From Desulfuromonas sp. (GTDB lineage: Bacteria; Desulfobacterota; Desulfuromonadia; Desulfuromonadales; Geopsychrobacteraceae): DNA of 40,511 bases. Positions 13,774 through 20,900 of the stretch are shown in pieces. The position numbers were made by a program, and so were the translations under genes. The stretch spans positions 1-40,511 of the forward strand of contig PKUG01000026.1 of the NCBI GenBank assembly GCA_002869665.1, read 5' to 3'. Position 1 is the first letter of the stretch. Every line of letters begins with the position of its first letter. The notes beneath the pieces are model-generated. The model saw nothing but the letters and a program-made list of their open reading frames with translations, had not been told where the DNA came from and did not search any database.

Positions 13774-14145
13774 ATGAATACGAATATTAAGAACAAGCTC
13801 GTGTTTGCCCTGGCACTGACCCTGCTTCTTGGCGGGCTCTTTGCGGGTGGCGCTGTCGCGGCGGATGGCGTTCAACTGGACCAGTTCCACGCGTCACAGG
13901 GCGTGGCCTGCGCCGATTGCCACGGTGCCGATAATCAACGGGAAGCCGTACCGATGATCAAGTGTCTCGAGTGTCACGATACCAAGGCCGTGGCGGCGGC
14001 GACTGCGGATCTGCAGCCGACCAACCCCCACGATAATCGTCACTTCAGTACGGAGACCGACTGCAACTACTGTCACCATCAGCATCAGAAGTCGGAGAAC
14101 TTCTGTACTCCGTGCCACCTGAGGTTTGAATTCGTCGTCCCCTAG
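13774..14145 (+). CDS. Periplasmic tetraheme cytochrome c
   Basis: 123 residues with a Sec signal peptide (about 1-29, ending AVAA). Four haem motifs are seen: CADCH (46-50), CLECH (64-68), CNYCH (97-101) and CTPCH (111-115), with extra histidines (FHAS, NPHDNRHF, HHQHQ) as likely sixth ligands. The order resembles the tetraheme N-terminal domain that is fused to the flavoprotein in Shewanella FccA; here it is a separate gene, so it likely carries electrons to the flavoprotein. The ATG at 13774 follows GGGAG closely; an in-frame ATG four codons earlier lacks a site. It is flanked by two hairpins. Confidence 0.93.
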   Translation: MNTNIKNKLVFALALTLLLGGLFAGGAVAADGVQLDQFHASQGVACADCHGADNQREAVPMIKCLECHDTKAVAAATADLQPTNPHDNRHFSTETDCNYCHHQHQKSENFCTPCHLRFEFVVP

Positions 14146-14170
14146 CGGGAGCTGACAAAACTCTCTGTCT

Positions 14171-14206
14171 GAGCTGTTGCGAGTTGTGAATTGCCCGCAA
14201 CAGCTC
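14171..14206 (+). other. Intergenic hairpin without T-tract (tetraheme/porin gap)
   Basis: GAGCTGTTGCG, a 14-base loop and CGCAACAGCTC form a perfect 11-bp stem. GGTTCC follows instead of a T-run, so it probably protects or separates message segments rather than ending them. Confidence 0.6.
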
Positions 14207-14254
14207 GGTTCCAACGGCATCCCCCTAATTCGAAACAGACAATTGAGGAAGAGA

Positions 14255-15427
14255 ATGAAAGCGAAATTATTACTCGTTAGCCTGCTGGCTTTTGGCCTCT
14301 CTACGTCAGCCATGGCCGCAGACAACGTGAAGGACATGTTTACCCAGGGTTCAGTCAATGGTGTGATCAAGCTGCTGAGCTTTACCCGTGACTTCGATGG
14401 CGCAACACCGAAAAATCAGGATATCGCCCTCGGTGGGACCCTCTATTATAAAACCGATTCCTTCAAAGGGATCAGCTTCGGGACGGCTTTTGCGACAACG
14501 AACATCATTGCCGATAATGATGACGACGGCTTCTATTACGGCCTTTCCGCTCCCGTGCACGACGGCGTCAGCCGCCTGCAGGAGTACTACGTGCAGTTCG
14601 ACGGTTTCGATACCAGGGTCAAGGTCGGCGCCCAGGAGCTGAACACCCCGTTCCTGAATACGCATCCGATCCGCATGATCAACAGGGTTTACCGCGGCCT
14701 TTCGGTCGTCAACAATTCCGTCGACAATCTGACCCTCTACGGCTACTACCTGAAGGATCACATGGGCTGGGTCGATGAGAACTTCATCTCCTTCAGCGAT
14801 GATGTCTATATTGCCGGTGCGGCTTATAAGCTGCCGTTCACGGCGCTGAACAGCAAGGTGCAGGCCTGGTACTTCACCATGCCCGACAGTTTCTACCAGA
14901 CCTACTTCAAAGCTGATTTCAGCAAGAAAGTGAACGAATTCGTTCTCCATGCTTCACCGACGGTTTTCACCCAGAAGTCCCAGGGGGACGAGCTGGATGG
15001 TGAACTCGATACCTACCAGTACGGTTTGAGTGCCGGTGTCGGCGTCTTCGGTTTCGACCTGACCGGTTTTTACGCACGGACCGGTGATGATTCGATTCGC
15101 GACGACTGGGGCTATGGCAAGATCATCATCCAGCAGGTGCGTAACTCGGGTGACGCCCTGGCCGGTGACCGGGCCGACGAAGATGCTTACGCCGCCCGTC
15201 TCTCTTACGATTTCGGCAGTGTCGGCATTAACGGCCTGAGCGCCTATGTCATGTACGCCAACTACGATGCGCCGGCAGATACCATCGACGAGACCGATTT
15301 GAGTGTTCAGTACAACTTCTCCGGTGCGCTCGACGGGTTGGGGCTGAGAGCCCGCTACGCAATAGTCGATGCCGATAACGCCACCGACCTTACCGACACC
15401 CGTTTTTATATCACCTATCGATTCTAA
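14255..15427 (+). CDS. Outer-membrane porin (OprD-like beta-barrel)
   Basis: 390 residues. The ATG at 14255 has GAGGAAGAG upstream and gives a typical Sec signal (KAKLLLVSLLAFGLSTSAMA). The mature protein is rich in alternating aromatic/polar strands such as KVQAWYFTMPDSFYQTYF and ends in ITYRF with the terminal Phe of outer-membrane barrels. General appearance fits the OprD-like or related porins found in Desulfuromonadales. In this operon it most likely lets the reductase substrate or product cross the outer membrane. Substrate specificity cannot be read from the sequence. Confidence 0.85.
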   Translation: MKAKLLLVSLLAFGLSTSAMAADNVKDMFTQGSVNGVIKLLSFTRDFDGATPKNQDIALGGTLYYKTDSFKGISFGTAFATTNIIADNDDDGFYYGLSAPVHDGVSRLQEYYVQFDGFDTRVKVGAQELNTPFLNTHPIRMINRVYRGLSVVNNSVDNLTLYGYYLKDHMGWVDENFISFSDDVYIAGAAYKLPFTALNSKVQAWYFTMPDSFYQTYFKADFSKKVNEFVLHASPTVFTQKSQGDELDGELDTYQYGLSAGVGVFGFDLTGFYARTGDDSIRDDWGYGKIIIQQVRNSGDALAGDRADEDAYAARLSYDFGSVGINGLSAYVMYANYDAPADTIDETDLSVQYNFSGALDGLGLRARYAIVDADNATDLTDTRFYITYRF

Positions 15428-15436
15428 TCAGCGCAG

Positions 15437-15463
15437 CCGGGTTGCTTTCCCTCCGTAACCCGG
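15437..15463 (+). other. Intergenic hairpin without T-tract (porin/tatA gap)
   Basis: CCGGGTT and AACCCGG pair across a 13-base loop in the gap between porin and tatA. It is the third such hairpin in the operon. Confidence 0.5.
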
Positions 15464-15498
15464 TATGGCAACGTACAGTAAAGAAAGGACTCTTGGAT

Positions 15499-15669
15499 AT
15501 GTTCGGTCTCGGAACGCAGGAATTACTCATTATTCTGGCACTGGTGATGATCGTCTTTGGCGCGGGCAAACTGCCGCAGGTCGGAAGTGCCATGGGCAAG
15601 GGGATTCGCAACTTCAAGGCCGGCATCGCCGATGCCAGTGACGAGGTCGACAAGCTTGAAGAATCCTGA
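15499..15669 (+). CDS. tatA: Sec-independent translocase protein TatA
   Basis: 56 residues with the TatA/E plan: short N-terminal stretch (MFGLGTQELL), one membrane helix (LIILALVMIVF), the FGAGKLPQVG hinge, then an amphipathic helix (GKGIRNFKAGI) and an acidic tail. TatA forms the pore that moves folded twin-arginine proteins. An upstream AGGA serves the ATG; a TTG two codons earlier is an alternative. It closes the operon whose first gene is Tat-exported, so it may be a dedicated or extra TatA. No tatB or tatC is in the window. Confidence 0.94.
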   Translation: MFGLGTQELLIILALVMIVFGAGKLPQVGSAMGKGIRNFKAGIADASDEVDKLEES

Positions 15670-15702
15670 TGCTGATGATTTATAGCTAACACAGAGCAAA
15701 AT

Positions 15703-15740
15703 AAGGCCGTCCCCGGTGATCCGGGAGCGGCCTTTTGTTT
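15703..15740 (+). terminator. Terminator after tatA
   Basis: AAGGCCGTCCCCGG, TGAT and CCGGGAGCGGCCTTTTG form a long stem with one small internal mismatch and a T-rich end. It closes the flavoprotein-to-tatA operon. Confidence 0.85.
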
Positions 15741-15782
15741 TCCAGCGAATGCTCTTAGGTGCTTTCTGTTAGCGCCAATCCT

Positions 15783-15818
15783 CCCTTCTCCCGAGGGGAG
15801 AAGGGGCCCGTCAGGGCG
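15783..15818. repeat. Extragenic palindromic element
   Basis: CCCTTCTCCC-GAG-GGGAGAAGGG is followed by GCCC-GTCA-GGGC and GGATGAGG. This two-hairpin text resembles the palindromic intergenic elements scattered in many proteobacterial genomes. It sits between tatA and the convergent FMN reductase gene and may also help end the latter's transcript. Only one copy is seen here. Confidence 0.55.
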
Positions 15819-15843
15819 GATGAGGTGGCATTTATCACCGGTT

Positions 15844-16410
15844 TCACTCGTCGGGGGTGCTGAGCATTTCGGTCCAGTCCTGCAGTTTGTCCAGCAGGGT
15901 GCGGATCAATGTCTGTACGCTCTCGTCGGTGGGGTTGCCCTTGTCGTCAAAGCCGCCGCCGAAGGCCTTGGCGAAGATTTCCGGTTTGTTGAGTGGATGC
16001 AGGTCGAGATAAACGCAGGTCTGGCGCAGGTGATACTGGGCGCGGGCGCTTCCCAGTCCGCCGCCGGAGCCGAGAATGGCGACCGGTTTGCCGGCAAGCA
16101 GGCGGTTGTCCTTGGCCCGCGACGCCCAGTCGAGAACGTTCTTCAGTGCCGGGGCCATGGAGTAGTTGTATTCGGGGCAGGCCAGCAGCAGGGCGTCGGC
16201 CTCTTCCAACTGGTTGTAGAGCCGGGTGACGGCGGCCGGTCGCTCCTCGAGTTTCTCCAGATCCTGATTGAAAAACGGGACTTCGCTGAGGTCGGCGATG
16301 GCGACCTCCATCCCCTCCGGAGCATGTGCCCGGGCGTAACGCAGCAGGCCCATGTTGGTAGAGGCTTTGCGCAGGCTGCCGCAGAGGCCCAAGACCTTGA
16401 TCGTTTTCAT
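15844..16410 (-). CDS. NADPH-dependent FMN reductase family protein
   Basis: 188 residues of the flavodoxin-like NADPH-dependent FMN reductase family (PF03358). The phosphate loop GSLRKASTN and the PEYNYSMAPALKNVLDWASR segment are diagnostic; ILGSGGGLGSARAQYHLRQ follows as in azoreductase/chromate-reductase-like members. It is a cytoplasmic flavoprotein that reduces flavins, quinones or similar compounds with NAD(P)H. AAGGA stands eight bases before the ATG. It is a single gene, convergent with tatA and divergent from the RR/HK gene. Substrate unknown. Confidence 0.92.
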   Translation of the reverse strand: MKTIKVLGLCGSLRKASTNMGLLRYARAHAPEGMEVAIADLSEVPFFNQDLEKLEERPAAVTRLYNQLEEADALLLACPEYNYSMAPALKNVLDWASRAKDNRLLAGKPVAILGSGGGLGSARAQYHLRQTCVYLDLHPLNKPEIFAKAFGGGFDDKGNPTDESVQTLIRTLLDKLQDWTEMLSTPDE

Positions 16411-16544
16411 AACTGGTTTCCTTTGTGTTGGTCATCATGCGAATGACGGATGTTTGGTTGATGTGACCGCTCTGTTAAAAATATCATTCCGCCGCCCCTG
16501 TCGCAACGGACCCACTGCCATGCTTTTTCTGTCCTGACACAATC

Positions 16545-16588
16545 CTTACAACAATTTCATCAACCGCTCATGAGATCTTCATTCAATA
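16545..16588 (+). promoter_or_regulatory. Pho-box-like array (four 11-bp units) before RR/HK gene
   Basis: Four adjacent 11-base units start CTTAC (16545), TTCAT (16556), CTCAT (16567) and TTCAT (16578), all fitting YTNAY-N6, 40-83 bases before the start codon. This is the same phasing as before pstS, so PhoB control is inferred. Confidence 0.45.
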
Positions 16589-16627
16589 AGCCCGAGTTAA
16601 AAGGTCAAGAAATCAAGGAGAGCGAAG

Positions 16628-17815
16628 ATGGGGTTTCAAGTCGGTGCGCGGTGCTGTTCCGCTGGCGAGCTGGATGAAGAGGGGGTGCGGAGCGTGACGG
16701 ATATTCCGTCCGGGCAGCCCCGGGTGCTGATCGTCGAGGATGAGATTGAACTGGCGGATCTCCTCGAATTCAATCTGCGGCGCCAGGGGTATGCGGTCTC
16801 GATTGCCCATGACGGGCTCGAGGCCTGTCGCCTGATCGGCAGCGAACGGCCGGAGCTGATCCTGCTTGACTTGCTGCTGCCGCTACTCGACGGCTGGGAG
16901 ATCTGCCGCATGGTGCGCTCCCATCACGATGAGGTGATCGCCCGTGTGCCGATCATTATGCTCAGTGCCCTGGGTACGGCTGAAGATCGCATCCGCGGCT
17001 ACGACCTTGGCGCCGATCTCTACCTGCCCAAACCTTATTCGATCAAGGAAGTGTTGCTCAAGGTTCGTGCCCTGATCGATCAGCGCCGGGAACGTTTGCG
17101 CCTGGAACAGGGAATGCGCTCGCTGCAGGTATTGGCGACCCGCAAGGATCATTGGCAGTTGGCGATGTTCCACGAACTGCGCAATCAGCTGACAGTGATC
17201 TCACTGATGGCGGAGCAGTTATCCCAGGATGCCAAAGATCAGCGACCGGCGGAAATGGCGGGTTATGCCGGTCAGATCGTTGACAATTCTCAGTACCTGT
17301 CGACCCTGGCTGAGAACTACCTCTTTGTCCGGCGGGCCGAGGGGGAGGCACTGGCTTTGCCACAGGAAGAGGTGGTGCTGGTCAAGCTGCTCGATGAGGT
17401 TCTGAGCCTGTTCCGGAGCGTCGCCGAGCAACGCGGTTGTGCGCTAAAGTTAAACTGCCCGACCGACGTGACTCTGTCTTTGCACCCGGCGGGGGTGAAA
17501 ATCATCGTTTCGACCCTGCTCGACAATGCGCTGAAATATTCGCCGGACGCAGCGCCGGTGACCCTGTCTGCCGAACAGGAACAGGAGCGGGTGCTGATCC
17601 GGGTCCACAACGGGGGGGCGAAAATTCCGGCGGCCGAGCGTGGACAGATCTTCCAGCGTTTTTACCGGGGTTCGCAGGCGCGCAGCCAGGAGCCGGGGAG
17701 TGGTCTCGGGCTCTACATGGCGAAAACCCTGGCGCACTCGATGGGGGGAGACCTGGTGCTGGAGGATGAGGTCGGTGCCGGAACCTGCTTCCTGTTGACT
17801 CTTCCTCTGGCCTGA
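16628..17815 (+). CDS. Response-regulator/histidine-kinase fusion
   Basis: 395 residues. The order is receiver first, kinase second. The receiver (about 31-150) has VLIVEDE, the phospho-acceptor Asp81 in LILLDLLLPLLDG, and the conserved Lys in YLPKPYS. The dimerisation helix follows with FHELRNQLTVIS (His182), then an ATPase domain with DNALKYSP (N box), RGQIFQRFYRGS and GSGLGLYMAK (G2 box). No membrane segment is present, so it is a soluble kinase probably driven by phosphorylation of its own receiver. AAGGAG stands seven bases before the ATG. Pho-box-like repeats precede it, and phoB-phoR follows after 280 bases, so it may tune the phosphate response; partner proteins are unknown. Confidence 0.88.
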   Translation: MGFQVGARCCSAGELDEEGVRSVTDIPSGQPRVLIVEDEIELADLLEFNLRRQGYAVSIAHDGLEACRLIGSERPELILLDLLLPLLDGWEICRMVRSHHDEVIARVPIIMLSALGTAEDRIRGYDLGADLYLPKPYSIKEVLLKVRALIDQRRERLRLEQGMRSLQVLATRKDHWQLAMFHELRNQLTVISLMAEQLSQDAKDQRPAEMAGYAGQIVDNSQYLSTLAENYLFVRRAEGEALALPQEEVVLVKLLDEVLSLFRSVAEQRGCALKLNCPTDVTLSLHPAGVKIIVSTLLDNALKYSPDAAPVTLSAEQEQERVLIRVHNGGAKIPAAERGQIFQRFYRGSQARSQEPGSGLGLYMAKTLAHSMGGDLVLEDEVGAGTCFLLTLPLA

Positions 17816-18023
17816 TCCGGCCTGCAGAGACAAGTGTTCGCGTACGCCAACCGTATCCTCTCCTTTTACGGTAGTTCAATTGTCCTGGCCATCTGTGTCT
17901 TCGACAATTTTCGCCATCCCTCCTTTGATTCCTGAACTGAACTAATTTTCAGCACCCTGTTGGAAAACAAAACAACAAAGATCTGCCCAAAAATATCCTA
18001 ACAATGTAAAAAAGACTAAAATA

Positions 18024-18045
18024 CTCACGAAATACTAATATTATT
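18024..18045 (+). promoter_or_regulatory. Weak Pho-box-like repeat before phoB
   Basis: CTCACGAAATA and CTAATATTATT are adjacent 11-base units, 50-70 bases before phoB, with a further CTAAC at 17998 out of phase (18 bases from CTAAA at 18016). Autoregulation by PhoB is likely in this family but the match here is weaker than before pstS. Confidence 0.3.
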
Positions 18046-18095
18046 AAGGCAAAGTCCGGCCGTGTTTCGGTATCAGAATAACGAGAGGTTTGTCG

Positions 18096-18794
18096 ATGGC
18101 TGAGAAAAAAACCGTACTGGTTGTCGAGGATGAAGAGGATATCCTCGCGTTACTGCATTTCAACCTGGTCAAGGCCGGCTACCGGGTCGAGTGTGCCTCC
18201 TGTGGAGAAGAGGGGTTGCGCAAGCTCAAAGAGCAGTTGCCCGACCTGATGCTCCTCGACCTGATGCTGCCGGGGATCGGCGGGCTCGACATCTGCCGCA
18301 AGTTGCGCGCCGAAGAGCGCACGGCCAAGCTGCCGATCATCATGCTCACGGCCCGCGGCGAGGAAGCGGATGTGGTTCAGGGGCTGGAGTTGGGCGCCGA
18401 TGATTACCTGACCAAACCATTCAGCATCAAGGTGTTGCTGGCGCGCATGCAGACCATTCTGCGCCGGGCGAGCGAAGGAGAGGGTCTGGACCCCGAAGAG
18501 GAGATCGTCTGCGGTGATCTGCAGATTCACCCGGGGCGTAACCTGGTCAAGGTTGCCGGCGATCTCGTCGATCTCACCTACACCGAGTTCCGGGTTCTGC
18601 TCGCCCTGGCCAGCCGGCCGGGCTGGGTCTTTACCCGCTACCAGATCGTCAACTCCGTGCGCGGTGAAGACTATGCCGTCACCGACCGCGCGGTCGACGT
18701 CCAGATTGCCGGGCTGCGCAAAAAACTCGGGGTTTGCGGCCCCTATATTGAAACCGTGCGTGGTGTCGGCTACCGTTTTCGGGAGTTTGCATGA
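18096..18794 (+). CDS. phoB: Phosphate-response regulator PhoB
   Basis: 232 residues: receiver with VLVVEDEEDILALL, Asp55 in LMLLDLMLP and Lys in DDYLTKPFS, then an OmpR/PhoB winged helix (TYTEFRVLLALASRPGWVFTR through RKKLGVCGPYIETVRGVGYRF). It binds tandem 11-bp sites and switches on phosphate-scavenging genes. ATG at 18096 has GAGAGG seven bases upstream; a TTG two codons earlier is less likely. The stop overlaps the phoR start (ATGA), and pst genes follow, which supports the PhoB name over other OmpR-type regulators. Confidence 0.9.
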   Translation: MAEKKTVLVVEDEEDILALLHFNLVKAGYRVECASCGEEGLRKLKEQLPDLMLLDLMLPGIGGLDICRKLRAEERTAKLPIIMLTARGEEADVVQGLELGADDYLTKPFSIKVLLARMQTILRRASEGEGLDPEEEIVCGDLQIHPGRNLVKVAGDLVDLTYTEFRVLLALASRPGWVFTRYQIVNSVRGEDYAVTDRAVDVQIAGLRKKLGVCGPYIETVRGVGYRFREFA

Positions 18795-20569
18795 GACTTC
18801 GACGGCGGCGCCTGCTCTGGCAGCTCTATCCCAGTTTCCTGATCCTGATTATCCTCGTTATCGTTGCCCTGAGCTGGTCGATACTTGCAGGGGTCCGCGA
18901 GTTCCATCAGCAGCAGACCGGGGCCGAACTGAATTCGCGCACCCGGCTGATTGCCGAGCAGTTGCGCGGCATGATCGGTGAATCCCATCAGGAGTTGTTG
19001 CAGCAGACAGTTGCCCGTCTAGGCGAGAGTTCCGCCACGCGGATCACCATCATTTTGCCGGATGGACTGGTGCTGGCCGATTCCGAGGAAGATCCGGCGG
19101 CGATGGACAATCATGGCAAGCGCCCGGAGGTCCTCGAGGCTTACGCCGCAGGGGAAGGGATGGCGACCCGTTTCAGTCGCACCCTCGGCCAGACCCTGAT
19201 GTACGTGGCCCTGCCGGTGGAAATGCAGGGGCGGCAGGTTGGTATTGTCCGTACCGCTGTCCCGCTGGCCGATATCAATCGCACTTTTCAGGATATCTAT
19301 CGCAAACTGTTCGGCGGCGGCTTGCTGATTGCGCTGCTGGCAGCGCCGATCTGCTGGATCCTTTCACGCCGTCTGAGCCGGCCGCTGGAGCAGATGACCG
19401 TCGGGGCCCAGCGCTTTGCCGAGGGGGACTTCAGTATCACCCTCGATGAAGCCGGTTCGGAAGAAAGTTGTCGCCTGGCGGCGGCGATGAACCGGATGGC
19501 GGCCAAGCTCTCTTCATTGATCGATCGCGAAATCGGTCAGCGAGCCGAGATCGAGGCGATTCTCGGTTGTATGGTTGAAGGGCTGGTGGCTGTCGACAAT
19601 GACGAACGGATTATCCGGGTCAACCTGGCCGCGACCCAGCTGTTCGGGATTACCGCCGGCAAGATCGAGGGGCGGCCGATCCAGGAGATTATCCGCCAGG
19701 CGGAGTTGCAGCAATTCGTCCGCCGCGCCCTGGAACACAAGGCCCCGCTGGAGGAGGAGTTGATCCTCCACGGGCCGCGCCAGATCTATCTGCACGCCCA
19801 AGCCGCGCCCCTGACCGGTGCCGGGAGTGGGCGCATCGGTATCCTCGTCGTTCTCCACGACCTGACTCGGCTGCGGCAGCTCGAATCGGTCCGGCGCGAC
19901 TTTGTCGCTAACGTCTCACACGAACTGAAAACGCCGATCACGGCGATCCGCGGGGCGGTCGAGACCCTGCTTGATGACGAGGATGGCGATGCGGATACGG
20001 CGGCGCAGCGCTTTTTACAGATCATTTTCAAGCAGAATAACCGTCTGAATGCCCTGGTTGAAGACCTGCTCGATCTCTCACGGATTGAACAGGGGGTGAT
20101 CGGTGGTAGCTGGGAGTTGAAAAGCGGCCACCTGTTGCCGGTGCTGGAGAGCGCGCGGATGGCCTGCGAAAGCCTGCTCAGCGAGCGCCGGATCGAGCTG
20201 AAGATCTTCTGTGCCGAGGAGTTGCGGGCGCGGATCAATCCATCGCTGCTCGAGCAGGCGATCATCAACCTGTTGACCAACGCGATCAAATACAGCGAAG
20301 AGGGTGGGCGGGTTGTCATCGAGGCGGCCCAACTTGAAAACCACATCAGCATCCGCGTGCGCGACTTCGGTTGCGGGATCGACAAGGAACATCTGCCGCG
20401 TCTGTTCGAGCGTTTCTACCGGGTCGACCGTGCGCGCAGCCGTAATCTCGGCGGGACCGGACTTGGTCTGGCGATCGTCAAGCATGTCGCCCAGGCTCAT
20501 CGCGGCGAGGTGCGGGTGACCAGCACCCCCGGTGAAGGGAGCTCCTTCACCCTGTTGCTGCCGCGCTGA
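18791..20569 (+). CDS. phoR: Phosphate-sensing histidine kinase PhoR
   Basis: 592 residues. A basic N-terminus leads to membrane helix 1 (about 10-33), a periplasmic domain (about 34-172), membrane helix 2 (about 174-195, LLIALLAAPICWILSRRLS), a HAMP segment (to about 250), a PAS-like domain (about 255-360, VDNDERIIRVNLAATQLFG), then HisKA with NVSHELKTPITAIRG (His377) and the ATPase domain (LTNAIKYSEEGG, FERFYRVDRARS, GGTGLGLAIVKH). It is the long PhoR type with a large periplasmic part. The start overlaps phoB by four bases. It phosphorylates PhoB when phosphate is low, under control of Pst and PhoU. Confidence 0.92.
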   Translation: MRLRRRRLLWQLYPSFLILIILVIVALSWSILAGVREFHQQQTGAELNSRTRLIAEQLRGMIGESHQELLQQTVARLGESSATRITIILPDGLVLADSEEDPAAMDNHGKRPEVLEAYAAGEGMATRFSRTLGQTLMYVALPVEMQGRQVGIVRTAVPLADINRTFQDIYRKLFGGGLLIALLAAPICWILSRRLSRPLEQMTVGAQRFAEGDFSITLDEAGSEESCRLAAAMNRMAAKLSSLIDREIGQRAEIEAILGCMVEGLVAVDNDERIIRVNLAATQLFGITAGKIEGRPIQEIIRQAELQQFVRRALEHKAPLEEELILHGPRQIYLHAQAAPLTGAGSGRIGILVVLHDLTRLRQLESVRRDFVANVSHELKTPITAIRGAVETLLDDEDGDADTAAQRFLQIIFKQNNRLNALVEDLLDLSRIEQGVIGGSWELKSGHLLPVLESARMACESLLSERRIELKIFCAEELRARINPSLLEQAIINLLTNAIKYSEEGGRVVIEAAQLENHISIRVRDFGCGIDKEHLPRLFERFYRVDRARSRNLGGTGLGLAIVKHVAQAHRGEVRVTSTPGEGSSFTLLLPR

Positions 20570-20598
20570 TCTTTTTCGGCATCCTGATTCATTTGTTC

Positions 20599-20633
20599 GG
20601 GCCGGGCATCGGCATGATTGCCCGGCCCGTTTT
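20599..20633 (+). terminator. Terminator after phoR
   Basis: GGGCCGGGCA, a ten-base loop, TGCCCGGCCC and GTTTTG: a perfect 10-bp GC stem followed by Ts. It separates phoBR from the pst operon. Confidence 0.9.
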
Positions 20634-20779
20634 GTCATCCCCGTCAGCTGTTTGAAACCATTTTCTCCGTCAGGCAGGAAAAGGGTCTGGGCGCCGCCGC
20701 CCGTATCGATTCGAAGCTCAGGACGCGAAATGGCTGTGTTAGCGTTCGATCAGCCGGGAACCTTTCGCGGCTGTGTGAA

Positions 20780-20823
20780 TTCACCATCATCTTACCTTCC
20801 GCTAACAATCTACTAACATTGTG
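20780..20823 (+). promoter_or_regulatory. Pho-box-like array (four 11-bp units) before pstS
   Basis: Four adjacent 11-base units start TTCAC (20780), CTTAC (20791), CTAAC (20802) and CTAAC (20813). PhoB/PhoP-family proteins bind such tandem 11-bp repeats; pstS is the classic target. This is the best example of the pattern in the window and defines YTNAY-N6. Confidence 0.65.
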
Positions 20824-20900
20824 AAGGCATCTTCCGCCCATCAAAACAAGATAACAAGTCGTCACGCTGACGGCTCACATCAATCAAGGAGATGCACGCA

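Larger units (their letters stand above)
20570..20900. other. Gene-free region phoR-pstS with terminator and Pho-box array
   Basis: 331 bases that hold the terminator at 20599-20633, about 145 bases without recognisable signals, the Pho-box-like array at 20780-20823, and a leader with AAGGAG (20886-20891) that fits the ATG at 20901. Confidence 0.6.
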
